Source of the DNA: Pseudomonas iranensis
GTDB lineage: Bacteria > Pseudomonadota > Gammaproteobacteria > Pseudomonadales > Pseudomonadaceae
Direction of reading: 5' to 3'
Assembly (NCBI RefSeq): GCF_014268585.2
Contig: NZ_CP077092.1
Coordinates: 2,790,001 to 2,854,000, forward strand
DNA: 64,000 nucleotides
Below are positions 17,925-26,530 of the stretch, piece after piece. Below the pieces are notes generated by a model, which was not told the origin of the DNA, did no database searches, and was given only the letters and a program-made list of their open reading frames with translations. The translations under genes were made by a program, and so were the position numbers. Positions within the stretch are counted from its first letter, which is position 1. Each line of letters starts with the position of its first letter.

Positions 17925-18452
17925 CTAGGGTGAGGGGCTTTGGCTTTCGCGGCCATGCGCTGCATCCGCCAACTGCCCCGTATCCACCCGCACAAATACC
18001 GAATCACCCACTGCCGTGAGCACTTCCCCTGCATACACCTCGCAAATCACCCGGGTCTTGCGCCCGACTTCACCTTCGACCCGTGCACGCAAGAGCAGCG
18101 GTACGCCCATCGGCGTTGGCTTGATGAACTTGATCCCGAGGTTACCGGTGACGCAGTCGATGCGCGGCAGGCTGCCGGCTTCGCGGTTTTCTGCGCGGTA
18201 GTGCCAGGCCATGGCGGTCCAGTTGGAGTGACAGTCGACGAGCATGGCAATCAGCCCGCCGTAAACCAGATCCGGCCAGCCGCAATATTGCGCTTCGGGC
18301 AGATGCTCGGCGATGACGTGGTTGCCGTCCTCATCCCAACGACTTTTCACGTGCAGGCCTTGCGGATTGCGGCCGCCGCAGCCGTAACAAACGCCTTCGG
18401 GGGCGGCGAGGTCTTGCAGCGGGGTGTCGTGGCTGGACATGGCGGGTTTCAT
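17925..18452 (-). CDS. PaaI-type hotdog thioesterase
   Basis: 175 residues with a hotdog fold: CYGCGGRNPQGLHV at about 22-35, YCGWPDLVYGGLIAMLVDCHSNW (the active-site loop and helix) at about 56-78, and GIKFIKPTPMGVPLLLRARVE near 106-126. It probably hydrolyses acyl-CoA thioesters; the substrate is unknown. Its ATG (18452) overlaps the stop codon of the upstream diguanylate cyclase as ATGA, so translation is coupled; ATG 18440 is an alternative start. The last codons and the TAG stop lie inside the palindromic repeat, and the IS481 right end is only 10 bp beyond. Confidence 0.85.
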   Translation of the reverse strand: MKPAMSSHDTPLQDLAAPEGVCYGCGGRNPQGLHVKSRWDEDGNHVIAEHLPEAQYCGWPDLVYGGLIAMLVDCHSNWTAMAWHYRAENREAGSLPRIDCVTGNLGIKFIKPTPMGVPLLLRARVEGEVGRKTRVICEVYAGEVLTAVGDSVFVRVDTGQLADAAHGRESQSPSP

Positions 18453-19606
18453 CCTGGAGTGGCGAGGCCGGACAGGCGCAAGCGGTTGCGGCCGCCGCGT
18501 TTGGACTCATAGAGCGCGGCGTCGCCAAGTTCGATCAGCGCCGCCAGACTGGCCGGCGGTTTGTCGAACAGGGTGGCGCCGATGCTTAAAGTCACCGCAG
18601 CGGACGTGGGATAGGTGTGCGACGCGAGGGCCAGAAACTGTTCGCGCAAGGCATTGCCCAGTTCAAGGATAGCTTCGGCTGAGGCGTTGTTGAGCAGCAT
18701 CAGAAACTCATCGCCACCCAGCCGCGCCGTCAACGCATGGGGCGGCAGCTGGGCGCGGATCATCTCGCTCAAGGCGATCAGCAAGCGATCACCGGCAATA
18801 TGCCCGTACTGGTCGTTGACCAGTTTGAAGTTGTCGATATCGATCAACAGCAACGCACCCGGTCTTTGCGCGGATACGCCGGCCAGCAGGCGAGGCGTGC
18901 GTTTTTCCAGGGCGCGGCGGTTGTAGAGGGCCGTGAGCGGATCGCGCTCGGCGAGGCGGGCAATCTGTTTTTCCCGGCGATAACGCTCGGTGCCGGTCAT
19001 CGACAGGGCGATCAACATGATCGCCATCGCGCCTTCGACCAGCGAGATCTGAATGATCTCGCCGCGAAACGCCGCCAGATCGATCAGCGTGCCGGGGATC
19101 ACCACGGTCAGGGCCTTGGCCACATAAAAGATGCCGTGGCCGAGCAGCACATAGCGCAATTGCACCGCGCCAACGCTCAACGACTTGCCGTGCGGGCGCA
19201 GCAGCGAACTGGCCTTGAGTGTCGGGATCGCCACCAGCAGCGAGTTGGCCACCAGCATGGCCTTGGACCACAGCGGGCCGTCCGGCATCATCAACATGAT
19301 CAGCCACGTCGCGAAAATCAGGTACCACGCCGGCGACAGTCGGGTCTGGGTGAAGCGCGCCACGCCGAGGAGGAAGAAGAAGTGCGCGGTCACCAGCAGG
19401 CCGTTGGCGAACCAGATGCCCAGCAGCAGAAAACCGCTGCTGCGCAGCAGCGCGAGGGTGGAACCGATGGTGATGGTGGCGAAACCGGCGCTCCAGAACA
19501 GTAGCGAAGGCTCACGGATGCTGCGCCACTCGACCGCCAGGTACAGCGCGGCAGCGGCTGCGAGGGCGATCGTGATGGTCAGCATCGTTGGCGGGTCGAG
19601 CGGCAT
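18449..19606 (-). CDS. membrane diguanylate cyclase (GGDEF)
   Basis: 385 residues. Six or so hydrophobic segments occupy residues 1 to about 210, followed by a GGDEF domain (about 220-380) with ERDPLTALYNRRAL, LLLIDIDNFKLVNDQYGH and TARLGGDEFLMLL. It should make c-di-GMP from GTP. The inhibitory I-site RxxD expected just before the GGDEF motif is absent (PPHALTARLGGDEF), so product feedback by that site is unlikely. ATG 19606 is chosen; 19585 and 19633 are also in frame. The gene overlaps the thioesterase gene by 4 bp. Confidence 0.87.
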   Translation of the reverse strand: MPLDPPTMLTITIALAAAAALYLAVEWRSIREPSLLFWSAGFATITIGSTLALLRSSGFLLLGIWFANGLLVTAHFFFLLGVARFTQTRLSPAWYLIFATWLIMLMMPDGPLWSKAMLVANSLLVAIPTLKASSLLRPHGKSLSVGAVQLRYVLLGHGIFYVAKALTVVIPGTLIDLAAFRGEIIQISLVEGAMAIMLIALSMTGTERYRREKQIARLAERDPLTALYNRRALEKRTPRLLAGVSAQRPGALLLIDIDNFKLVNDQYGHIAGDRLLIALSEMIRAQLPPHALTARLGGDEFLMLLNNASAEAILELGNALREQFLALASHTYPTSAAVTLSIGATLFDKPPASLAALIELGDAALYESKRGGRNRLRLSGLATPG

Positions 19607-19711
19607 TTCCGGGCAGGCCTGTCTGTATGGCAATAGGCCTGCGATTGTAAGCGTTTGGTCAGGTTTTTCGCAGGGGGCGTGTTGCCGGGCAGACCACTGG
19701 CGCTCCAGCGG

Positions 19712-19960
19712 TCACTCTTGCGGGCTTAGCCAGGTGTTTACCACGCGGCGATCGAGCTCTTCCCAATAGGCCATGCCCAGCACCCGCGTGGTGTTGAGCC
19801 CACGCAGGTAACCGCGCAGTTGATGGGCAGTGTCGCGGATCAGTTGCGCATCGCGGCTGTTTTTGTCCAGCAGGATGCTTTCGTACTGCATCAGGTATTC
19901 GGCTACGCGATCGCGATATTCAGGCAGCACGGCGTCACGGATCAGATCAAACGTTCTCAA
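19712..19960 (-). CDS. small hypothetical protein
   Basis: 82 residues, soluble and helical in character (MRTFDLIRDAVLPEYRDRVA start, YWEELDRRVVNTWLSPQE end). No motif is recognised. It lies upstream of the diguanylate cyclase on the same strand and is divergent from the exported protein at 20128. Codon usage resembles its neighbours, which supports a real gene. Confidence 0.55.
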   Translation of the reverse strand: MRTFDLIRDAVLPEYRDRVAEYLMQYESILLDKNSRDAQLIRDTAHQLRGYLRGLNTTRVLGMAYWEELDRRVVNTWLSPQE

Positions 19961-20127
19961 GGCGAGACCCTCATCATTTTTCTTGAATGTGCTCAGTGTG
20001 CATCAGTCTGCGCGACGCGCAACTATTGCTGGAAGTAATAGTGACCATCAAGAAACGCAAGTTCTGCTTTGCCGGCGATCGGCGGAAAATCGCCTCCATC
20101 GAAGACGCAGCTCAAGGAAATTGCGCG

Positions 20128-20769
20128 ATGAACATTCTGACTCGACTGGCAATGATCGCCCTGCTGATGGGCGGGGTGGTTACTGCACCTGCTTACGCAG
20201 ACGACGCCCGGTCGTGTCACCTGCAACCCATCGCCGCCAGCGCCTCGGCGTTGCAGCACACGCAGACCGTGGGTGTGTTGTTGAGCGAAAACACGTTGCA
20301 GAACCTGCAATACCTGGAGCGCTACCACGACATGGCGCTGAACGGTGCGAAAGACGCACTGGACTCGCGAATCCGCGACGCCTTTGTCGGCAGCTCCGAC
20401 CCGGAACTGGCCCTCGACTGGCTGGTGAGTTCGCTGCAACAGCAGTTCGTCTCGGTGACCGTCTACGACAACCTCGATGCGCTGGTTCAGGCCCATCCGG
20501 ACGTGGTGGTCAAGCTCGACACGTTCAACCGCTTGCTGACTCAGCGCAACAGTTTGGTCGAGGCGCGCTTCTCTGCACGGTTCTACGACGCCGATCTGCA
20601 GTACATCGGCAAGGCCGAGGGGGCGATCGAGCAAGAGTTGCCTTCGGTCTGGGTGCACAACCAGGCGGCGCCGCAAATCGCCGCGCAGATCAATCAGCAG
20701 CGTGACCTGCAACTCAATGCGCTGAAGCAATTCGATGTGTCGCTCAAGGCCTTGGTGGCGTCGAGCTGA
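20128..20769 (+). CDS. exported protein, function unknown
   Basis: 213 residues. A Sec signal peptide is clear (MNILTRLAMIALLMGGVVTA, cleavage near APAYA-DD). The mature part is helical with one early Cys (ARSCHLQPI) and no membrane segment, so it should be periplasmic. AAGGAAA lies before ATG 20128, which also places the signal peptide correctly; earlier in-frame starts would bury it. The lipoprotein gene follows 85 bp later. I do not recognise the family. Confidence 0.68.
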   Translation: MNILTRLAMIALLMGGVVTAPAYADDARSCHLQPIAASASALQHTQTVGVLLSENTLQNLQYLERYHDMALNGAKDALDSRIRDAFVGSSDPELALDWLVSSLQQQFVSVTVYDNLDALVQAHPDVVVKLDTFNRLLTQRNSLVEARFSARFYDADLQYIGKAEGAIEQELPSVWVHNQAAPQIAAQINQQRDLQLNALKQFDVSLKALVASS

Positions 20770-20854
20770 TTCTTAAAACGTAAATGGCAACGGCGGCGCC
20801 GTGAAGTCGAACCGTTGCCGGTTGAACCGAACCTTTATTTTCAGGATTACCCAG

Positions 20855-21196
20855 ATGCGTCCTCTATTCGTGCCAGCCATGGCTTTTGTTTCCCTGTTGC
20901 TCGCCGGTTGCGCTTCGGCGCCGAACGATCCGACCCTGACCTTGCAGACCAGCAAGACGCCGGCGCAGTACGCCGATTGCGTAGTGCCGAAGTTGCAGGG
21001 CAGTGCGTTGAATCCGACGGTTTCGCAGAGTCAGCGCAGTTATCGGATTGTGGTGCCGAGCAAGGTCTCGGCGGATAACGTGCTGGAGGCGTACAAGGCG
21101 GGGAAGGGCGGCAAGGTGTTCATTTATGAGCGGCATTTGCTGGCGTCGAATTTGTTGCCTTCGAGTTTTGAGCGGGCGGCTCAGGATTGCATTTGA
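20855..21196 (+). CDS. small lipoprotein, function unknown
   Basis: 113 residues. MRPLFVPAMAFVSLLLAGCAS is a lipoprotein signal with lipobox LLAGC; the acylated Cys is residue 19. The mature domain (TPAQYADCVVPKLQGSALNP ... YRIVVPSKVSADNVLEAYK) has two further Cys residues that could pair. The start at 20855 follows AGGA and positions the lipobox correctly. Probably anchored to the outer membrane (Ala/Ser after Cys, no Asp at +2). Confidence 0.72.
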   Translation: MRPLFVPAMAFVSLLLAGCASAPNDPTLTLQTSKTPAQYADCVVPKLQGSALNPTVSQSQRSYRIVVPSKVSADNVLEAYKAGKGGKVFIYERHLLASNLLPSSFERAAQDCI

Positions 21197-21281
21197 TCTG
21201 AGCGCTTGACGGGTTTTGACAGAGCTCCTTTGGTTGGCCGCAACCAACCAATTTTTTGGCCCCACACTGGTTTTCGGTTGT

Positions 21282-21620
21282 GGGGTTTTTTTTGGGTCTT
21301 GGCGGCCTTTGGGCCGACCATGCTTTGGGGGTTTTGGGTGAATATCCGTTTTTTTGGGTGTTGCGGCTGGCGGTTTCGCCCTTACGGCGAGTCCCTTTTG
21401 GCAAACGCCCCAAAAGGAACCAAAAGGTCTTCGCCCTGACGTTCGGCCCGCTCGCTGGGGCTCGGGGTTCCTTCGCTCCGGGATCGATCCGGGCGCAGCG
21501 GCTACGGTTTGCTCCGCTGCACCTCCTTCCGCTGTGTCTGGCTGCGCCAGACGGTCGCTGCGCTCCCACCCCCGGATCAATCCCTCCACTCAGCCTGCCG
21601 ACGGGCTCCAGGATCAAAAG
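21282..21620. repeat. long structured dispersed repeat, copy B (~340 bp)
   Basis: Homologous along its whole length to 7676-8007. The paired-stem changes are visible here: CCTTTTGG (21394-21401) with CCAAAAGG (21410-21417), and GTCTGGC (21536-21542) with GCCAGAC (21546-21552). Their counterparts in copy A have different bases but the same pairing, and the loop of the first (CAAACGCC versus CAGACGCC) is nearly constant. The GATCCGGG/CCCGGATC pairing is kept. A REP again follows after a short linker. Confidence 0.8.
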
Positions 21621-21687
21621 CTTTCTCGAGCTAACGCTCATCGTGTTGGGTGGCGGGACGGCCTGCTTGGTTTGCTTTTGCTTTTCT

Positions 21688-21785
21688 GTGGGAGCGAGCC
21701 TGCTCGCGAAGGCGGCCTGACAGCCGACCGTTTCCTCACTGCATGCATCCGATCAAAACTGCAGGAGTGAGCCTGCTCGCGATGG
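21688..21785. repeat. two REP sequences in the same orientation
   Basis: GTGGGAGCGAGCCTGCTCGCGA starts at 21688. A second, slightly diverged copy (AGGAGTGAGCCTGCTCGCGA) lies about 76 bp further on in the same direction, unlike the usual inverted pairs. It follows structured repeat copy B. Confidence 0.75.
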
Positions 21786-21857
21786 CTGTGTATCAGGCAA
21801 CACGATGATGATTGGGGAGTGTTCTTTTGTCTTGCGATCCGGTTTCTCCAGGGACGG

Positions 21858-22018
21858 CCCTCACCCTAACCCTCTCCCAGAGGGAGAGGGGACTTGGTCG
21901 AGGTGTTTGGTGAAGATGCGCCGACCTGAGACTCTGCGTCGAGCTCGTTCTTGGATTCAACGAAGATCGGCTCCCTTTCCCCCTCGCCCCCTGGGGGGAG
22001 AGGGCTGGGGTGAGGGGG
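21858..22018. repeat. CTCACCC-type palindromic repeat pair
   Basis: Two long palindromes (21858-21891 and about 21975-22018) bracket a spacer that resembles the one at 42124-42209 and, inverted, the one at 16440-16510. This defines a mobile-looking repeat family of about 160 bp. No gene is seen in 21197-22067. Confidence 0.8.
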
Positions 22019-22067
22019 CTGGATTTCACTGACTCAACGCAATCTGCAGCCTATCCCAAACAACCAT

Positions 22068-23024
22068 TCACCCGGTCACACACCCAACCGGCACTTTCCC
22101 CGCAAACGTATCAACCAGACTCGCCACGACCATTTCCCCCATCCGCGTGCGAGTCTGCAATGTTGCGCTGGCCCGATGCGGTTGCAGCACCACTTGTTCA
22201 TTAGCAAACAACGTTTCAGGCACATTCGGTTCATCGACAAACACATCCAGTCCAGCCCCGGCAATTTCACCAGCCGAAAGCGCGGCCACCAGATCGGCCT
22301 CATTCACCAGTTTGCCCCGGGCGACGTTGACCAGATAACCGTCCTTGCCCAGCGCTTGCAGCACTGGCGCGTCGATGATCGCTTCTCCCTTGTCCGCCGC
22401 GGCGGCGAGGATCAGGGCGTCGCTGTCGCGGGCCAGTTGTTTGAGATCGGCGACGAAGGTGTGAGGGACGTCGCTCATCGGTTGCAGGTCGGTGTAGCTG
22501 ATCGGGCAGCCGAAGGCGGCGGCGCGGGTGGCGATGGCGCGGCCGACGCGGCCCATGCCGACGATGCCGATGCGCATGCCGGAGACTTGTCGGGCCAAGG
22601 GCAGCGGGGCGAGTGGGGTCGGGCTTTGTGGCCATTGGCCGGAGCGTACGTAGCGGTCGCTGGTGCACAGGCCGCGACAGACCGAGATGAGCAGGCCGAT
22701 GGCGAGGTCGGCGACGTCTTCGGTGAGGGCGCCGATGGTGGCGGTGACGCGGATGCCGCGGTCGCGGGCGTAGGCCAGGTCGACGGCGTCGGTGCCGACG
22801 CCGTTGACCGCGACGACTTCCAGGTTCGGCAGTTGCGCCATCAGCGCCTGGCTGATGCCGGTGTGACCGCCGGTGATGACGCCGCGAATGCTGGCGCCGT
22901 GTTCCTTTACGTAGGCGGGTTTGTCCGCTTGCTGGAAGTAGCGGCGTACGGTGAACAGTTGGTCCAGACGCGCGTTGATTTCCGGGATCAGGATCGGGCT
23001 CAGTTGCAGGATTTCTGGCTTCAT
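22068..23024 (-). CDS. D-2-hydroxyacid dehydrogenase family protein
   Basis: 318 residues, NAD(P)-dependent. The nucleotide-binding motif GIVGMGRVGRAIA is near residue 155, followed by the catalytic trio: Arg in VNVARGKLVN, Glu in VFVDEPNVPE and His in LQPHRASATL. SISVCRGL-type helix and NGVGTDAVDL are typical of glyoxylate/hydroxypyruvate or 2-ketogluconate reductases. GAGGTAG before ATG 23024 fixes the start. It is the last gene of a leftward catabolic cluster (MFS, FAH hydrolase, SDR, this one) and starts 32 bp after the SDR stop. It probably reduces a 2-keto acid intermediate (inference). Confidence 0.88.
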   Translation of the reverse strand: MKPEILQLSPILIPEINARLDQLFTVRRYFQQADKPAYVKEHGASIRGVITGGHTGISQALMAQLPNLEVVAVNGVGTDAVDLAYARDRGIRVTATIGALTEDVADLAIGLLISVCRGLCTSDRYVRSGQWPQSPTPLAPLPLARQVSGMRIGIVGMGRVGRAIATRAAAFGCPISYTDLQPMSDVPHTFVADLKQLARDSDALILAAAADKGEAIIDAPVLQALGKDGYLVNVARGKLVNEADLVAALSAGEIAGAGLDVFVDEPNVPETLFANEQVVLQPHRASATLQTRTRMGEMVVASLVDTFAGKVPVGCVTG

Positions 23025-23055
23025 GGCTACCTCATTACGCAATAAAAAGGCCGGC

Positions 23056-23814
23056 TCAACCGCGGCCGGCAAACGGCATGGCGCTGGCCATGACGGTCAT
23101 GTTCAGGACGTTGGCTGACAGCGGCAGGCCGGCGATGTAGCGCACCGCGTCGGCGACGTGTTTGACGTCGACCATCGGTTCGACGGCGATGCTGCCGTTG
23201 GCCTGGCGTACGCCTTTGGTCATGCGCACCGACATTTCCGTCAGGGCATTGCCGATGTCGATCTGGCTACAGACGATGTTGAATTCGCGGCCGTCCAGCG
23301 CCAGGGATTTGGTCAGGCCGAGCACGGCGTGTTTGCTCGCGGTGTAGGCGCTGCTGAACGGGCGCGGTGTGTGTGCGGAAATCGAGCCGTTGTTGATGAT
23401 TCGTCCGCCCTGCGGCTGTTGTTTGCGCATCAGCCCAAACGCGCCGCGAGCGCAGAGAAAGACACCGTTGAGGTTGGTGTCGATCACGTTGCGCCACTGC
23501 TCGAAGGTCAGCTCGTCCAGCGGCACGGCGGGGGCGTTGACGCCGGCGTTGTTGAAGACCACATCGAGGCGCCCGTAGACCTCGGCAATGGTCGCGAACA
23601 GCACGTCGACACTGGCCGGATCACGCACGTCGGTGGGTACCGCCAGTGCTTGGTGACCCTGGCTCAGCGCCAGTTCGGCCAGCGCTTGCAAGGGCTCGGG
23701 CCGGCGACCGGCGAGCACGAGGGTGAAGCCGTCGGCCATCAGGCCCAGCGCCACAGCGCGGCCGATGCCACTGCCGGCGCCGGTGACCAGCGCAACTTTC
23801 AAAGAGGTCGTCAT
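23056..23814 (-). CDS. short-chain dehydrogenase/reductase
   Basis: 252-residue classical SDR. The cofactor motif is [11 protein letters not shown] (residues 10-20), with NNAG in [12 protein letters not shown]. The catalytic set is Ser in NNGSISAHT and Tyr/Lys in [13 protein letters not shown]. Family members oxidise or reduce hydroxyl/keto groups with NAD(P). A GGAG site precedes ATG 23814. It is between the FAH-family hydrolase (34 bp gap) and the 2-hydroxyacid dehydrogenase, consistent with a short pathway for a sugar acid or hydroxy acid (inference). Confidence 0.9.
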   Translation of the reverse strand: MTTSLKVALVTGAGSGIGRAVALGLMADGFTLVLAGRRPEPLQALAELALSQGHQALAVPTDVRDPASVDVLFATIAEVYGRLDVVFNNAGVNAPAVPLDELTFEQWRNVIDTNLNGVFLCARGAFGLMRKQQPQGGRIINNGSISAHTPRPFSSAYTASKHAVLGLTKSLALDGREFNIVCSQIDIGNALTEMSVRMTKGVRQANGSIAVEPMVDVKHVADAVRYIAGLPLSANVLNMTVMASAMPFAGRG

Positions 23815-23848
23815 ATTGTTGTTCTCCTTTTTTCTCAATCCGCTGGAA

Positions 23849-24535
23849 TCAGGGCCGTGGGCCGACGCGCATTTCCAGGTGGCCAATGCCGTCTATGCCA
23901 GCGCTGATCACGTCGCCCGGTTGCAGGCTGTCGACGCCGGCGGGGCTGCCGGTCATGATCAGGTCGCCGGCGCGCAGGGCCACGGATTGCGAGATGCGCG
24001 CGATTACTTCACTGACCGACCAGATCTGGCTGTCGAGATTGTCGCGCTGGCGTTCTTCGCCGTTGACGTTCAGCCACAACTCGCCCTCGGGATGGCCGCT
24101 GCGGCTCACCGGGACGACGGCAGTCATCGGCGCGGCGCCGTCGAACACCTTGGCGCCTTCCCACGGCAAGCCGTTGCTCTTGGCTGCGCGTTGCACATCG
24201 CGGCGGGTCAGGTCGAGGCCGGCGGCGTAGCCCCACACGTAGGCCAGAGCCTGATCTTCAGGGATATTCGCGCCGCCTTCACCGATGGCTACGACCAGTT
24301 CGATTTCGTGAACGAAGTCCTCGCACACTGAGGGGAAGGCGACGTCGCCGACGGCATCGACCACGCAACTTGCCGGTTTCATGAAAAACACTGGCGGCTG
24401 GCGCGACTGGCCTTGAGTGTCCGGCCATGGGTAGTTGCGGCCGACACAGAACACCCGGCCAACGGGGAAGCGCTGCTCGGTGCCGAGTACCGGCAAGGTC
24501 ACCGGCAGATCCGGGGTAAAGACGTATTCGGTCAT
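23849..24535 (-). CDS. fumarylacetoacetate hydrolase (FAH) family protein
   Basis: 228 residues of FAH C-terminal fold, resembling fumarylpyruvate hydrolases and FAHD1. The start has [25 protein letters not shown] follows. The metal-binding carboxylates appear in [15 protein letters not shown], and Asp in [11 protein letters not shown]. The C-terminus has [17 protein letters not shown]. It should cleave or decarboxylate a diketo acid with Mg2+ or Mn2+. The upstream in-frame open region belongs to a shadow of the MFS gene, so the start is set at MTEYVF (24535), which an AGG site precedes; 24541 is possible. Confidence 0.87.
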   Translation of the reverse strand: MTEYVFTPDLPVTLPVLGTEQRFPVGRVFCVGRNYPWPDTQGQSRQPPVFFMKPASCVVDAVGDVAFPSVCEDFVHEIELVVAIGEGGANIPEDQALAYVWGYAAGLDLTRRDVQRAAKSNGLPWEGAKVFDGAAPMTAVVPVSRSGHPEGELWLNVNGEERQRDNLDSQIWSVSEVIARISQSVALRAGDLIMTGSPAGVDSLQPGDVISAGIDGIGHLEMRVGPRP

Positions 24536-24639
24536 GTTCATCCTGCGGGTCATCCTGTTTGAAAGGGCAGCGTACGGCGGCTGGCGTCGGCGAAGTTGGA
24601 CGAAAGCCGCCTGCGTTTGGACAAATCCGGGTTCTTGCC

Positions 24640-25989
24640 TCAGCGCACCTTCAGCTCGATGCGATACAGGCGTCCGAGCAGTAACGAATAGGAGAGGGTG
24701 CCGATCAGCGCGACGCCGCCAATAAACCAGAAGGCATAGGCGAAGGTGCCGGTGGCGTGGACGATGGCGCCGATCACGATCGGCGTGACGATGCCGCCGA
24801 TGTTCGCCGCCAGGCTGGTAATGCCGCCGGTGAGGCCGATCAGCTCTTTCGGCGCGACTTCCGATACCGCCGCCCACGACGAGGACGCGATGCCCTGGGC
24901 GAAGAACGCGATGGTCAGCACGGCGATGCAGATCAGGTTGGAGTCGGTGAAATTGACCAGCACGATCGACATGCCCAGCATCGAACCGACCACCAGCGGC
25001 AACTTGCGCGCAAACGACATCGAGTAGCCGCGACGGATCAGCAGGTCGGAAACGATGCCGGCCAGCAGAATCCCCACCGTGGCACCGACGAAGGGCAGCA
25101 CGGCGAAGATCCCGGCCTTGATCATGGTCAGTTTGCGTTCTTCGATCAGGTAGGTCGGGAACCAGGTAAGGAAGAAGTACAGCGCCGAGGTGCTGGCGAA
25201 TTTGCCGATGCAGATCGCCCAGATCTGCCGATAGCTGAACAGCTCGGCAATCTGCCGCCAGTTGAAGCGGGTGCGCTCCTGGCTGCTCTTGACCAGACCG
25301 CCGCCGGTTTCGATGTACTTCAATTCTTCCTGGCTGACTTTCTTGCAGTTCAGCGGATCGCGATACAGGTACAGCCACAGCACACCGAAGACGATGCCGA
25401 GTGCGCCGGTGCTGTAGAACACGTGGCGCCAGTCAAAAGTGGTCGCCAGCCATAACAGCGCGCCGGTGAACAGCGCCGTGCCGAGGTACTGGCCGCACAC
25501 GTAAATGCTGCTGGCCATCCCGCGTTCCCGCGCCGGAAACCACACCGTCACTGCGCGGCTGTTGGCCGGAAAAGCCGGGGCTTCCATGGCGCCGACCGCC
25601 AGGCGCAGGCCGAACAGCGAAGCAAATCCTGTGGCGAAGCCCTGGCAGACGGTGACGGTCGACCAGCTGATCAGCGAAACGCCGTAGGTGAAGCGCGAGC
25701 CAAACCGATCGGCAATGAAGCCGGCCGGCACCAGCGCCAAGGCATAGGTCCAGGCGAACGCGGAAAAGATCAGGCCCATCTCGATCTTGTCCAGGCCCAG
25801 GTCCTTGGCCATGAATGGCGCGGCGATCGAGATGTTCACCCGGTCGATGTAATTGATGATCGTCGCGATCAGCAGCAGCGACAGCATGAACCAGCGCCGC
25901 CGCGTAGGCAGGCGCTGCGCCGTAACGGCATCGCGTGCACCGGCAATCACCGGCGGCACCGTGGCACTGGAAGAATGGGAGTTGGACAT
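24640..25989 (-). CDS. MFS importer, anion:cation symporter (ACS) family
   Basis: 449 residues with about 12 TM segments. The signature IINYIDRVNISIAAPFMAKDLG near residue 45 and GAMEAPAFPANSRAVTVWFP near 130 mark the ACS family, which imports sugar acids such as glucarate, galactarate or galactonate and other organic anions. First gene of the leftward cluster with the FAH hydrolase, SDR and 2-hydroxyacid dehydrogenase, so it probably brings in their substrate. GAGG precedes ATG 25989. A 541-bp regulatory region separates it from the divergent AraC gene. Confidence 0.92.
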   Translation of the reverse strand: MSNSHSSSATVPPVIAGARDAVTAQRLPTRRRWFMLSLLLIATIINYIDRVNISIAAPFMAKDLGLDKIEMGLIFSAFAWTYALALVPAGFIADRFGSRFTYGVSLISWSTVTVCQGFATGFASLFGLRLAVGAMEAPAFPANSRAVTVWFPARERGMASSIYVCGQYLGTALFTGALLWLATTFDWRHVFYSTGALGIVFGVLWLYLYRDPLNCKKVSQEELKYIETGGGLVKSSQERTRFNWRQIAELFSYRQIWAICIGKFASTSALYFFLTWFPTYLIEERKLTMIKAGIFAVLPFVGATVGILLAGIVSDLLIRRGYSMSFARKLPLVVGSMLGMSIVLVNFTDSNLICIAVLTIAFFAQGIASSSWAAVSEVAPKELIGLTGGITSLAANIGGIVTPIVIGAIVHATGTFAYAFWFIGGVALIGTLSYSLLLGRLYRIELKVR

Positions 25990-26530
25990 GCGGAGACCTC
26001 GTTATTGTTAGAAGAGTCGAGATTTTTCGAGCAGCCGATGCCGTTGCCCGCAACGTGTGGGGCAAGGCAATCGAACGGGTTGCAGCGCGGCTTTCAGACG
26101 TTCAGGAACGTCTTTGTGCGATTGATTTCAAGGGGAGGTCGGGCGGGGCGGCGAGGGGAAATAGCAGGATCATGACGTGCGCACCTTTGATTGTTTTTGA
26201 AAGAGGTTGGGCTGCGTTGGTCATTACACTGGTCGTACAACGGTTCTAAATCAACCGATGGGTTAGAACGTTTTTTCTTGAAAAAAGTGGCTTTGGCGAA
26301 CCTGTCCAAAAAAATAAATACGATTTGTCTTGATAATAAAGATCAGTTTTAAATCTTAAGCATTTGAAAAATAACGACTATCCGTATTTTTATAGCAATG
26401 CGGTTTTTGGACAGGCTCATCGCGAGGCTTCTTTCAAAAAAGCCAACGTCATCGTATGACTCATTGCCGCCCACCGCCCAACCCTGCAAGATGACAGGCG
26501 CTACCTCACTGCCCGGAGGACCTTCTGCCC
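25990..26530. promoter_or_regulatory. 541-bp divergent regulatory region with inverted repeats
   Basis: AT-richer than its surroundings and without a gene. It contains CCTGTCCAAAAA (26301-26312) and its perfect inverse TTTTTGGACAGG (26404-26415), 91 bp apart. It also has GTTCTAA (26243-26249) with TTAGAAC (26263-26269), and a TGGTCATTACAC / TGGTCGTACAAC-like direct repeat at about 26218-26241. Operators for the AraC regulator and promoters for both directions are likely here, but no site is proven. Confidence 0.6.

Noticed and set aside
23849..25378. Apparent 509-residue fusion extending the FAH hydrolase upstream
   Set aside because: The extra N-terminal part lies out of frame over the MFS transporter gene and has no motif; the true start is near 24535.
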